Below, piece after piece: positions 11,839 through 23,526 of a DNA stretch of 64,000 bases. This DNA is from Ancylostoma caninum. Taxonomy: Eukaryota; Nematoda; Chromadorea; Rhabditida; Ancylostomatidae. The notes beneath the pieces are model-generated. The model had not been told where the DNA came from and made no database searches. It saw nothing but the letters and a program-made list of their open reading frames with translations. Each line of letters starts with the position of its first letter. Position 1 is the first letter of the stretch. A program made the translations under genes and the position numbers. The DNA lies in assembly GCA_037903475.1 (NCBI GenBank), contig JBAJFG010000262.1, positions 806,001 to 870,000 on the forward strand. The letters are read 5' to 3'.

Positions 11839-12460
11839 GCTCAGTGGTGCGGCAAAAAAAGAGTAAACAAGTAGTTCCGCATTCGCTTTTCGAAGAAAGT
11901 AAGGTTTGAAATCCATTGGTTCACTCATGACGGGAAAGCAGGTAGTTCTCCTTCACCGACGCTGAAATTAATTCCCAACCGAGATCTGTTTCCTATTCTG
12001 AAGGCAGGACGGGTGGACAACAGTTACCAGGGCTTGCAAGATCAGCGTGATCCTTAGTGAACAAATTCACTAGGACGAGCGCATTGGGGTACCTATCCAT
12101 CCCTGGTCGGTGCAGGTATTCAGGGGAATCTATTATAACTTACTTTCGTATAAATTTATTGATTTTCTGAGATTATCGTTAAATCTTTGCAGAAGTGGCC
12201 AGAAAGTGATAAAATTCAGGAATTGCCGTCTTTCTGAGGGCTTACACACTCTAGCGATAAATATACTATTAACAATATAATGTTCACTGCTGGCTGGGTG
12301 CAAATTTAAAGCAGAGACTTCAATATTTAACAGAAGCACTGCGCAAATTTCACATAATTTCCAAACCAAAAAATCGCTGAACAGAAGGTGTAGCTCCTAT
12401 CGCTAACCTACAACCGAGAGGGTGCACTTTGGATTGCCTGGTTAGCAGCATCACGAGTTG

Positions 12461-12468
12461 ACTGATAA
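12461..12468 (+). promoter_or_regulatory. GATA-factor site candidate upstream of gene C
   Basis: ACTGATAA matches the extended ELT-2 type consensus known from nematode intestinal promoters. It lies about 410 bases upstream of the gene C start codon. This is a motif match only. Confidence 0.3.
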
Positions 12469-12879
12469 TGGCACAAATATCGTTAATGTTGCCCATACCA
12501 TCAGATGATAATAATTGTACTTATGTCACTAGTTCAGTACTGTAGAAGGACTACGATTTGGTAATGGAATAAAAGGCCGAGTACGAGCATTATCGCCAAC
12601 ACCATAGCAAGGGTTGGATACGCATCAAGTGCCACCTCACGTTGTTTCCCAATTGGACAAGCAAACAGTCGGAAGGACAGGATAGCAGGAAGGCCGAGCA
12701 ATTCATCTGCTTAGCTGCTGTTTCTTTTTATTGCTGCGTCTCTCACTTCTTAGCCAAATAATCAAGATCATTTTCCGCTGCGGTCTTTCCGAAGGTTTGT
12801 CCGAGTTCGGCCCAACATCCACAGCCTCTGAGATATTTCTCCGTAGAATTTTTTTTTATTAAAATATCTCAATTCAGGC

Positions 12880-15193
12880 ATGAAAACCCTTATTTTATTG
12901 ATAATCACCACCGCTTTGGCGGCCGCTTTGAATTTCACCATGGACGTTCATAACTTTGGATCACTTCGTGCCAATCTTATAGCGTAAGTTCTGCGGGTTA
13001 GCCCCCCCCCCTCCCACTCCTTCTTTCGGTCAATGCAGGTATTTGAACATCATAATTTCAGCAACGGAAACCTCACCGATTTTCTTGAAGAACGAAATCG
13101 ACATCGATACACCAATTTGTTTACGCATCAGCGACCGCTTTATGATTACTTCGATCAGTTTTACCTGGGAACTGTGAATGTGGGAACACCAGGTTAGCAC
13201 ATTTCCTAGCTGGTGCCTCTGACAGTGAAACGACTCTTTCCTGTTTAGCCCAAGTATTTTACCTGTCCATGGATACTGGCTCGTCCAACATGTGGGTTAT
13301 TGCCCAGGGATGTGCACAGCCTCATTGCACTGGATATCCATCAAGCTATCGACCAAAGCTGAAGTACAGACCGGGTGCTTCCTCAACATTTAAGAAGATC
13401 CCGCAAGGATTCTACATGTACTACCATACTGGATCAGTTAGTGGATACTATGCTACGGACAGGATTAATTTTGCAGGTCAGTACAAGTTTATCTCACAAT
13501 AGCTCCTACTTTTGCTCTTAGAAAGGGCGAAAAAGTGGTCCTACGAGGACGAATGATGGAGTTCGTGGGAAGAAATTTTGCTCCCCATTTTATAGGAGTC
13601 AGGATAGAAAACCAAAAGTTCGGTGTTGCAACTGCGATTGCTAATGTCTTTGGTTACCAACCAATTGATGGAGTGTTCGGCCTGGGATGGCCTTCACTAG
13701 CAGTGGGCAATGTAAGTCATTATTTTGAACAAGGTTTACTGAAGGATTAGATAGTCCACAGCTTTGTTTCCAGGTAAAGACCCCAATGGAAGCTATACTA
13801 CCACAATTGGACAAGAAACTCTTCACTGTTTGGCTGGGACGAAGGGTAAGCTCTTTTTCCATCACTTTACCAAAGCCGTCGCTCCATTTCAGAATTGTTT
13901 TCGAGATTTTCACATGAAATAAATCACCAGAATCTCCTTTTTGAAGTGGTATACGTTATTCCGTGTAAAAATGCCGAGGAACCCACCTCGGAGCCATATG
14001 TTTGTTGAGGAGATTGTGGGCGGAGCCTGTTGGCGGGGCCAATGCAGGAGGGCGGATTTTTCTTAATACTGTACTCCTGTAACCGCAGTTTCAGAGGGAA
14101 TTCGTACTCCTCTTGAGAGTTCTTCATCATCCATAGGGAGTGCGCTTCATGTGCGATCATTAAAGGAGTATGTGATACAAAGACCCCATAGTCTCACCTT
14201 GGCTCCGCCTGTAATCTCCACAAGAGTTGGGACTCGAAGGCGGGTTTTCCAGCACTTTTACACGGAACAGCATGTAGCATTGTGATCAGTAGCTTCTAGT
14301 TTTTTTTTTCGTTTAAGCATATCAACAACGATTCTAAGGTGTGATAATGCCTTTTATGTGCCAAAAGCATCACTATTACAGACAACAACTGCATATGGAG
14401 CCTTAGCTGGATCTATACTGTACGGAGCTTTGGACACAACCCATTGTGACGCAGCAATCAACTGGGTGCCACTTTCTAAGGCTCAGTACTGGCAATTCCC
14501 AATCCAAGGCTTCCAACTCGGACAGTTCATAAGGAATTCTGTTGACCAGGTGAGCTAGTGTTGTTATTCGACATTCACACTGAAGATACCTTTCCTGGTG
14601 ATACGCCTCGGACGAAAAAGCCTTTCATTCGGCTGTTACAGCTTCCACAAGTCGGTTCTACTAGAAGGGCGTTGAACTTTTGTCAGAGTATTTCAGGTCA
14701 TCACGGACACTGGAACATCATTTATCGGTGCACCGATGGGCGTCGTAAATGGAATTATTCAAATGACCGGAGCGAAATACAGCACCAAGAATCAAATCTA
14801 TGTCGTGCCATGTACGACAATGTTCCGACAACCTAATGCCCTCTTTAAAATTAATGGCAACCAGTATGTCATTCCGTCGTCACAGTATGTGCTCGATCTG
14901 AAACTTGGAAATGGATACGTAAGTAAACACCCGTTATAAATGCTTTCCAATCAGTTTTTCCTGAGAAGGTGATCAAGAACTACTCTTGCTTCTAAGACTC
15001 CTCCTGTCTAGCAGTTTGTGCTTTTGTGTTTTTCTATCACGTTGTTTTTCAGTGTGCTCTGGCATTCTTTGGAATCCAGGCTGGGGGGTTCGGCACGCCG
15101 TGGATCCTCGGAGACCCCTTTATTCGAACCTATTGCCACGTCCACGACTTTGAAAACAAGCGTATTGGACTCTCACTTGCGAAGAATATGTAG
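12880..15193 (+). CDS. Aspartic protease gene C, complete (group 1)
   Basis: Secreted A1 aspartic endopeptidase of 393 residues. Exons are 12880-12983, 13062-13192, 13249-13476, 13596-13711, 13774-13845, 14382-14549, 14697-14918 and 15053-15193, all GT..AG. The signal peptide is MKTLILLIITTALAAA, followed by a short propeptide (NFTMDVHNFGSL..). The first catalytic motif is SMDTGSSNMWVIA (Asp87) and the second is VITDTGTSFIG (Asp277). The flap reads MYYHTGSVSG, keeping the Tyr but with His in place of the usual Gly. The protein ends ..NKRIGLSLAKNM. The start codon follows a TTCAG acceptor by two bases (12873-12879), consistent with trans-splicing. Intron 5 (13846-14381) carries a foldback element. 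Both catalytic Asp residues are present, so an active enzyme is expected; a digestive role is inference. Confidence 0.96.
13957..14269. mobile_element. Foldback (MITE-like) element in intron 5 of gene C
   Basis: The ends are imperfect inverted repeats: TTCCGTGTAAAAATGCC on the left against the complement of the right end, TTCCGTGTAAAAGTGCT. The relation continues inward through a GGCGGAGCC block on both sides. It has no coding capacity, and no clear target duplication is visible. Small size, symmetry and position inside an intron fit a non-autonomous DNA transposon. Confidence 0.6.
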
Positions 15194-18100
15194 AATTTCG
15201 TGTGCACTCTAGGAATATAATTACTTCTATTGCATTATTTATACAATACGACATGCCCGTATAAAACCGGACAGCTCTTTAACGTTGTACTGTTCTGATA
15301 GCCTGAAATTATTATATATTAAATTATGTCGAATTAATGGTGCAGTCCTACCAAATTCAGATTTTGGTTGCTTTTCCATCAGCTACACAAATTTTGATGA
15401 GTCATGTTGTTGCTAAAGGGTAACTATTCGAATTTTACTAGGAGGATATGATGAACTGAACCACGGAATGGTTGTCATGGCCTGAAGAAGCGTCGAATCT
15501 GCTGAGTTTTCCAATTCGCTGGGGCCATAGCAACTGCGCTATAACCGCCGGTTAACTAGGAGGTTAAATCGGCAGTTGTACGCTCCATAACCAGGAACCA
15601 TTATGATTTTAAAATGGTTCGAAAGAATTGAATTTCGACTAGGTTTCAATAGCCGTGATATATTCTGTGATGAAAATCTTATCTTCTTTCTGTTTGCGCC
15701 AATTATTTCCCCAAAAGCTGTATAACTTGTTGAATATCCAACAGCATCGAGAAAATAAGTGGCAATGATGGCAGCGTTTCTTGCTCGACTTAACCGTTTA
15801 ATGGTAGCACCCACGGAAATTTTCGACTAGAAAAGCTTAGCGTAATCCGAAGGTATCGAAGGTGCTGAACACTTGCATTAAGTCGAAACTTTTTGATAGC
15901 ACCAAAAACGCCGATTTTAGATGCTCATGGTCAGGTTAGGTGCAGCACCTGTGGTCAAGTTGCACGAGCCATGCGATGGGGGTTACCATCAAAAGATCGG
16001 TAATGTCGTTTTTTTTTCACCAGTTGGATATTTGCGCAATCAGTTATTTGTTCCAAACTACAGCCTTTCCACACCTCATCAAGATAGATAACCACTGGAA
16101 AATGTGTAGCACTTAGCAAAGAAGTCACTAAGAAATCAAAACATCAGGAAATCTTCTAGTCTATATATGAAACATAGAAACTCTTACGACACTTTTCAAA
16201 AATCTGCGCATGGGCGCCAAATTCAAACGATAGGAATGCATCTGTAGGCAAGGTGGTTAGGAAGGGGGCTTGGAAACATAGGAGAGCATCCGAATGGGTC
16301 GGAGGCCCAGGACACTACTCATCGAATAGTATCGATCCGGATATCGATTTGTTGATCGATTTTATCGATTTTCCTCAGTTTAGCTCCAATCCGGACCGAA
16401 ATGGGCATACTGGGGTCTTTCACCACGCTGATCACGAATCTGACGGCCGCTTTGCACGACATAGTTACTGTTTCATTGATTTTACTGATTTTTCGCAAGG
16501 TGTGCTGCGGACGTGGCGGAAGCGTGCTCGCAGACGTTATTCGCAGTGCAGATCACGAATCTGATGGCCATCTTGCACAGCCGCTATCGACTAATGATCC
16601 TTCCATCAATGTGAAGGATGGCAGCACGTAAGGGAAGGATGATAACAACTGGGAACAGTTGCTGCTTGGATTTCTACTCGAACCATTACTCGAACCATTA
16701 CTGTGTTCGGGCCGCGTTGGTTCTGTGCAGTTATCAGAGTTTGTGCAGGCGTGAGCAAAGTAAATCCTTGGAAATACGTTGACAAAATCAGTGAATCACT
16801 ATCTGCGCGCGAAATGTTCCTTAGTTATGGCAATTACGTGGGCCTTGCAGGCAATCCATGTATTTATTTGTTTATATAATATGTATGAACATTATTGTGA
16901 ACCAAGACAACTTTCACATCTGACATTTTGAGTTCCAAGCCTACATTTCAACCGGTTTGACAAGCCATTTTCAACATCAAATGACTAGTGGAGGAAAATT
17001 TTTAGAAAACCGAAATTTCAAAGAAAAGTAGTTCTAACACTTGCCAAACAGCTTCACATGCTGTAAAATGCAAACGAGAAGACATTCCAACAAATGAAAA
17101 TAGCGAAAAGTATAAAAACAGCTGTTTCTGTTCTAATTGGCGCAACAAACAATTAGCGGAAAACTCGTGCAAATTGACCGCTGGTACAAAGATGTGCCAG
17201 TTACGGCGCTGAACGCAGTAGGTTTCCGTTGTTGTTATTGTATTGGAAGGAGGAAGGCTAAGGAAGGCCGGCTTACTATTACTGATTGCAAATCGATGTC
17301 ATCTGGGCTTCACTGTCATCCAGTACTGAAAGTAATCACGAGGACCCATTATGTTAACACAGATGTTCGCTCAGAATATGCTTATGAAATTTTACGAATT
17401 TCGAAGCTGGTCCTGTCTCGAAAAAAAAAATCAGAAGGTTTGTGACTAACTCGTTCGTTTTGCTGGTTAGTATTTAGTGATTCAGTGCAGGATTCATCCA
17501 AGACAGGCATTTTCTGTTTTGTTCCATGGACAGACATAAAAAGGAAGCGCTCGGAATAGGAATATCTCACAAGATGAAAATATAAAATGTTGTACATATT
17601 AGAAATGAAAACTCGAACATGGACATAACATACATGATAAAATAAAATGTTAAAAGTCAGCTGTCAGACACTTCTATGCCTTTTTTCCCTTACTGATGAG
17701 TGCCGAAAAGGCGTATTTCAATGCTTAGTGTCCGTATAAGGGTACTACCCGAAACGGATCTAAACATGTATGATGGAAAGAAAAACTTCATAGTTCTGAA
17801 AATACTGTAGTAATACCAAATTTTTTTCTACTTATACACAGTGAACACTTTGTCAGTATTGAATACAGCTGAATTGTAGCATTTACACACACGAAGTACA
17901 CAATTGTGCCAGCTTCGTTATTCGACAACGAAACGCTTTTGGTTGATTGCAATACTTCGGCATGCAAGCTATCCTTGTCGACTTTCAGACTGTCCGCAGC
18001 TGCTGGTGTTACTGCAGTCGCTTTGATGGTCTCATACTCATATTACTACCTTCGCTCTTTCGCTGCTACGTTACCTGCACACACCATTCGTCTTCAGAAG

Positions 18101-18293
18101 ACGATCTTATTTCTGCTAATAATTCAGGTCTCTTAATTTTCTCGAGAAGACAAAAGTAGTTTAAAATGAATTGTGCTCAGGTTTCCGTCCACGTCGTTGC
18201 ATTTCTCATTCCAATAGTCATTGTTGAGGCAGCTTGTTGACTGGATGTCGGTCAGAGTGTACTAATTAAATGCAGAGTTAAACAAAAGTTGAG
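15194..18293. other. Intergenic, no supported gene
   Basis: Mostly AT-rich. 16320-16580 has two copies of GATCACGAATCTGA-GGCC about 125 bases apart. An open frame at 17137-17445 (102 codons, several Cys) has no recognisable domain and no splice support, so I do not call it. Poly(A)-like AATATAA follows gene C near 15214. Confidence 0.35.
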
Positions 18294-20054
18294 CCATGCT
18301 TGAAAATACAGCTGTCTAGACTTCGCAAATGTGTGCGTTTATTTGATAAGCGTGAATGGAACAGAAGGCACTTTCACGATGATAGTAACAACGTGATTCT
18401 ACCGGCGAGAGGTGATCAGAATCTTATGAATGCTGAGACACAGTGAGTGGTTGGAGAAGCGAAATTATTCTTTGTTTGTTGTAGAAGCCTTGCAAGAAAA
18501 GAATAAACACTGAATTCAGACAGGCAGACGTTAGTAGTTCCGTCAAGTGCTGTCGTATCTCTTCCAGAAGGGATTGTAAACAAAGATTCAGGAACAACAA
18601 TAGGAATTCCAGAAATTGGCATCAGGTGAAGCACATTAGAAATTTTCATTCATTTCAGGGTAAAACGCACAGTGAACACACATATATTGGTAATACTATA
18701 TTGCGACTCCACAACATCATATGGTAAATATTATCAGAATATTAATATTTATACTAGCGCCTCTTCGGGACGCTAGAAAGTGGGGGCGGCGCAGGCGTGG
18801 CAGCCAATTGAGTTATGTGCAAAAGATTCACACATGCGAATTGCTTAGAAAAATAACAGATAAGCAGAATTAATCATTACCTGAGCTCGAATACAAAATC
18901 CTCCCTATGAAGTATCCTTCTTGTGTTCTACCAGTCTGGATTCTGGTCTTCTCGTGGCCTTCCCAGCTGTGCTTACAAATTTTTAATTACGCATCTACAC
19001 ATGAAGCTATTTCCTGATGTAATGGTACTACGTATCATTCTTTTCTCACATTTCTTACACGCCCATGACGAGCCACTCCTAACTCTGCACACGACTATCT
19101 TCCATATAGTTTTAGTACCTGTGAACAGTTAAAGGCAGCACCCGTCGAAACCATCGTGTTTGTGATTTCGCTGGATTTTGGGGTTTTTGGGGGTTTATTG
19201 CTTATATCCGGTGGTGAAATCGCTTAAAACACTCGAGAAAGCCGGGAAAACGCGATGCTGGCTTCCGTGCGCGGACGAATATTCCGGCAAATGGGTCCCA
19301 GCACGGAGAAAGGGAAGCGGTAGTAGTTCTCATGAGTTTAAATGCGTAAGCTGGCGCGACGGGCCCTCCGAAGCACTGGCCGACGGCGTGCACGCGACGG
19401 CAGTCCGCCGTTTTCTGTAGGTAAGTTGTTACTGTGTATGTTCCTTGCAGATTCGTGATGTGCGCGACTCCCACTCCAGGGTTCGCAACTCAGGTCCGAG
19501 TCGGGGATTTCGATTAGTGCTGCCTTTAAATGCGAGCAATGCAGTGCGAATAATCACCTGAAATGATCCAAGCTTCGTGTTATTGAGCTAGTACAACTGA
19601 CACACAATATTTACCATATGATGTTGTGGAGTCGCAAAATAGTATTACCAATATATGTGTGTTCACTGTGCGTTTTACCCTGAAATGAATGAAAATTTCT
19701 AATGCTGCTTTATGTGCTTCACCTGATGCCAATTTCTGGAACTCCTATTGTTGTTCCTGAATCTTTGTTTACAATCCCTTCTGGAAGAGATACGACAGCA
19801 CTTGACGGAACTACTAACGTCTGCTCCTCTGAATTCAGTGTTTATTCTTTTCTTGCAAGGCTACTACAACAAACAAAGAATAATTTCGCTTCTCCAACCA
19901 CTCACTGTGTCTCAGCATTCATAAGATTCTGATTACCTCTCGCCGGTAGAATCACGTTGTTACTATCATCGTGAAAGTGCCTTCTGTTTCATTCACGCTT
20001 ATCAAATAAACGCAAACATTTGCGAAGTCTAGACAGCTGTATTTTCAAGCATGG
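18294..20054. repeat. Long inverted repeat, arms about 440 bp
   Basis: Left arm 18294-18732 and right arm 19606-20054 are near-identical reverse complements around an 870-bp centre. The outer tips read CCATGCTTGAAAATACAGC and its complement; the inner tips read ATGGTAAATATT. The arms share an open frame of about 76 codons (minus strand 18416-18649, plus strand 19702-19932) with the same peptide apart from a few residues; I do not recognise it. The centre contains a GC-rich stretch (19205-19420). This fits a non-autonomous foldback transposon or an inverted segmental duplication. No convincing target duplication was seen. Confidence 0.8.
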
Positions 20055-20058
20055 CTAG

Positions 20059-20970
20059 TCCGTAGCGATAGAATCTACTCGGTTTCCCCACTTGGGATAT
20101 GGTCTTTGCGCACTGGTCCATACTCTTTGCGCATCTCCGCACCTTGTGTCCCATGTGGATTATGCAGCCTAAGGATCCGTATTTGTTTTTAAGAAGGAAT
20201 GTACAACCAAATGCACAGAATGAACGAACGAAGAACGCGCCATCATAAGCTGTTGTAACATTTTCTGAAACCAGTTGTGCAATTGATCAAACTCTCTAAA
20301 TATTTCCTTTCTTCCATCACTCTCAAGATTTCCAAAGAGTGCGGGTGTACTGATGACGGCAGATGTGTCGCGGCCCCGTAGTTCAGAAAAACATCAGGAT
20401 AGGTCTTCACTATCGGGAAAGGGTCCGTCGTGGCCCAATAGTGGCGGAAACACCAGATGCGGTTCATGGATGGCGATCGGCTCCGCGGGGGCCCAGTAGT
20501 GGAGAAGACGCCAGGATGCAGGCATAAGGATGGAAAATAGGTCCGCCCTGGTCCAATAGTTTAGAGAATAGCAGGGTACGGGTTCTCCGCTGGACCCTGG
20601 GTGTGGCGGGGTTCAGTGGTGGAAAAAACGGCAGCATACTGGCTCGCGGATGAAGACCGGGTCCGCCCTGGCCCAATCGTGGCATAAGGCCACGATGCAC
20701 GTCTGCCGGCGAGGTTGGGGTGCGCTATGCGCTCATTCGTTCTCTTGACCACCTCAACTTCCTCCCTGTATAAGCATGCAGAAGCTCTCAATTTCCTCCC
20801 TATGTAAGCATGCAGAAGCTCATCAGGATGCAGGCATAAGAATGGAAAAAAGATCCTTAGGCTGCATAATCCACATGGGACACAAGGTGCGAAGGTGCGC
20901 AGAGAGTATGGACCAGTGCGCAAAGACCATGTCCCAAGTGAGGAAACCGAGTAGATCCAATCGCTACGGA
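20059..20970. repeat. Second inverted repeat, 119-bp arms
   Basis: Arms 20059-20177 and 20852-20970 are reverse complements (outer tip TCCGTAGCGAT; inner tip AAGGATC). The structure begins only four bases after the preceding inverted repeat ends. The centre holds a degenerate satellite (20370-20727) and a short direct duplication near 20760-20818. Confidence 0.75.
20370..20727. repeat. Degenerate tandem repeat, unit about 57-61 bp, about six copies
   Basis: Successive units start with a GGTCCGCCCTGGCCCAATAG-like block followed by a GGAGAA.ACGCCAGGATGC-like block. The units are GC-rich and diverged. They are contained within the second inverted repeat. Confidence 0.65.
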
Positions 20971-21043
20971 CTCCACAGCACGCACACATCCTTTCTAAAT
21001 GATTATCGTCCCGGGTTTCGAAAATGAGTGTAGTCAATAACAA

Positions 21044-21545
21044 AGCTCCCGTGCGAGCGGGCAATGACAACCAAGAGAGCGAGTCGCGACATAGCTGCGA
21101 CCCACTCTACCGGAGCCCGCTCGCACGGGACTTATGTCTGAGCTGCTCCGTTGCTGTACGCAACGTCAAATCGTTGTAATCACTGTCTCACCCGGAGGGC
21201 TCGAGACCGTCAGACGTTGTTCCCACCGCGAAATCCTGAATGCACCTGATGTTCACTACGTCTATGCCCCTATGACGAAGCATCGGCCGAATGTCCCGTC
21301 AGCTTTGCATCCTCTATGCATCCTGTCCCGTCAGCTTTGCATTCATGTCTATAACTAAGGCCCATGATGGAAGCATGCCCGCTCGCACGAGATTTCCCCG
21401 TGCGAGCAGGACACGATAACCGTGCGAGCTGGTTGCGACAACCGTGCGAGCGGGACGCAACATGGCTACGCCTGCTCTACCGGGGCCCGCTCGCAGCCAC
21501 GTCGCGTCCCGCTCCATCAGACTTTTGTCTGAGGACTGCATTCAT
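21044..21545. repeat. Cluster of GTGCGAGCGGG motifs in both orientations
   Basis: At least seven copies of GTGCGAGCGGG or its complement occur at 21051-21126 and 21378-21495. They form two related half-blocks, each followed by a TTTGTCTGAG tract. In the first block the motif frames a palindrome. The local sequence is much richer in GC than its surroundings. Confidence 0.65.
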
Positions 21546-22072
21546 CATTGTCACCAGAGGAAAACGAGTTCTACCCCGACTTCCATTACATATATGCACT
21601 TATGATAAATCATCGGACGACCACCTTTCAGGTTTCGCCTAATCCATAAACACTGCAAATGGGCTGAGCTCAGTATGAAAGGATACGAACCAGAGCCGGA
21701 GCTCTTCCTCCCCTCACGTCTGCGTTCTAGAAAAGGTTGTGGAATTACGATGACTTATATGGGAGGATAACAGACTGGGCTCTGCGGCATCCGTCACTAC
21801 AGTGCGTATCAAAATTGAGTATCCACCCAAAAACTATAAGTACCAAAGTCCCAAAACATCGCGATTAAGTCGGAGCCACTTCCATTTGCTTTAGTAAACA
21901 CAACAACCCCTTACTAAAATGTTCTTATCGGGTCATTCATGTTTTCTCATGACGTACATGCTAGCTATCACATTTTGTTTGCATCAAAATTAAGTAACCA
22001 CTTTGAAGCAGACCAATTTTGCTAATCTGAAAGTGGGTATGAAAGGCTTAAATTTTTGCATGGTTCACCTAT

Positions 22073-22400
22073 TGCTCTCTGCCAAGATTCTCAGTCGTCG
22101 AAACCTTCTGAGCTTCGCTGAACAGGCACAAACCGAAGTCTTTCATGACGAAGGATTCTCCAGTCGAATAATAACGGCTCAGTTGGCTCGCTCTCATGGA
22201 TTTGTGGACAGTTATCTGCGAGGCCAATCTTCATACTGCTCTCTGCCAAGATTCTCAGTCGTCGAAACCTTCTGAGCTCCGCTGAACAGGCACAAACCGA
22301 AGTCTTTCATGACGAAGGATTCTCCAGTCGAATAATAACGGCTCAGTTGGCTCGCTCTCATGGATTTGTGGACAGTTATCTGCGAGGCCAATCTTCATAC
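22073..22400. repeat. 164-bp tandem duplication inside the Tc1-like element
   Basis: Copy 1 is 22073-22236 and copy 2 is 22237-22400, directly abutting. I see one difference (CTTCGC against CTCCGC). The duplicated unit covers the helix-turn-helix coding part. Confidence 0.9.
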
Positions 22401-23299
22401 CACAAGCAGCTTAATTCTGGTCCCCTAAGCTGCTAACCTCCAACGATAGCAAAATGATCAAGAGACTGGAGTCGGATTCCACGTTGAGCCTCGCTCAGGT
22501 TTGGATTCAGTTGGGTTTAAAGGTCTCAAGAATGACCATGTGGAGATTGGTCCGAGGGAACTGCAACATCATAAGAGAAGTAATGCTGGAGGCTCCACGC
22601 TTGAGCTTCTAGCACAGAGAAGCACATCTGATCGTTGCCAGAAACAACATAACAACGCAATGGGACAAGGTGCCTTAGATGTCGAAGTTCAAAATTTATT
22701 CAGATTTTTTGTCGTTTTTTGTTTTGTCAATTTAACAAATCTGATTTCCAGGTAATCTTCAGTGATGAAAATGAATACAATCTGGATAACCTAGGTTGGT
22801 ACCGTCACTATTGGAGGGACTTATGGCAGGAGCCACTCATGTTCTCAAGGCACAACTTTGGTGGCGGTTCGTTTATAACTTGGGCAGCGTTCGGAAGTTC
22901 AGAAAAGGAGACTGGACTCGTCCGAACACCAGAAAGTGCTGGGAAGGCATTTGCTCCTTTTTTGAGAGGTGTACGGCGCCATTCTCTCGTTTTTCACCAA
23001 GACAACTCTGCTGTCCACGAGCCTCATTCAAGAAGAATTGGCTGCAGGAGCACTACGTATATACAGTGAACTGGCGTGCGTGTTTGTCAGACTGTAATCA
23101 AGTTAAGAACATGTGGGGTATAATTGTACGCCACGTTTACCGGAATAAAGAACAGTACAGCACGGTCGACGACTTGAGGGCGGTGATACTGGACGTTTGG
23201 GACCAGATTGGCGACAACGCCACACAAAACCTAGTAAAAAGTATGCCACTTAGGACTTTTGAAGTCATCTACAACGATGGTGGAGCGATCGATTATTGA
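22073..23299 (+). pseudogene. Tc1-like transposase pseudogene
   Basis: The N-terminal helix-turn-helix reads FAEQAQTEVFHDEGFSSR and continues to ..RSHGFVDSYLR near 22108-22220. The first catalytic Asp is in VIFSDENEYNLD from 22752, directly after an apparent intron that ends in TTTCCAG. The second Asp is in VFHQDNSAVH near 22989-23018. The C-terminal block NQVKNMWG (about 23095) has Lys where Tc1 enzymes have the third catalytic residue (the E of NPIENLWG). A tandem duplication (22073-22400), an in-frame stop before the intron and a frame change near 23040 also break the gene. It cannot make an active transposase. Confidence 0.85.
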
Positions 23300-23526
23300 T
23301 TACATAAATTTGTTCAGCAGTCGTAAGTGGATACATAATTTTGATACAAGCAAAAGAATTTCTTGCACTAGAATCCTGGGGGAAACGGTGGAAATTAGTG
23401 GAAACAAAGAATATAGGGTTTATGCATTATGAGAATCCTATGGAGCAAGTTCTCTTTTGTGGTAACGAATATGAGCCAAAATATTGACCAGTTCGGGGTG
23501 GATACTTAATTTTGATACGCACTGTA

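Larger units (their letters stand above)
8751..12458. other. Long intergenic spacer with small repeats
   Basis: The 4-kb head-to-head spacer between genes B and C holds no supported gene. About 8985-9030 has the look of the 3' flank of a Penelope-like element (a GGAACGTCG hairpin), but it is too short to call. 10300-10680 is GC-rich and ends in a run of ten G. Open frames there (up to 168 codons, both strands) have no recognisable motif. Confidence 0.35.
21800..23524 (+). mobile_element. Tc1-like DNA transposon, complete ends, inactive
   Basis: The ends are inverted repeats beginning CAGTGCGTATCAAAATT (left) and the matching complement (right). They are flanked by TA at 21798-21799 and 23525-23526, the duplication typical of Tc1/mariner elements. 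Total length is 1725 bp, near the usual Tc1 size. A decayed transposase lies inside on the plus strand. Confidence 0.9.

Noticed and set aside
17137..17445. 102-codon frame with several Cys
   Set aside because: Cys spacing fits no zinc-binding family I know and there are no flanking exons.
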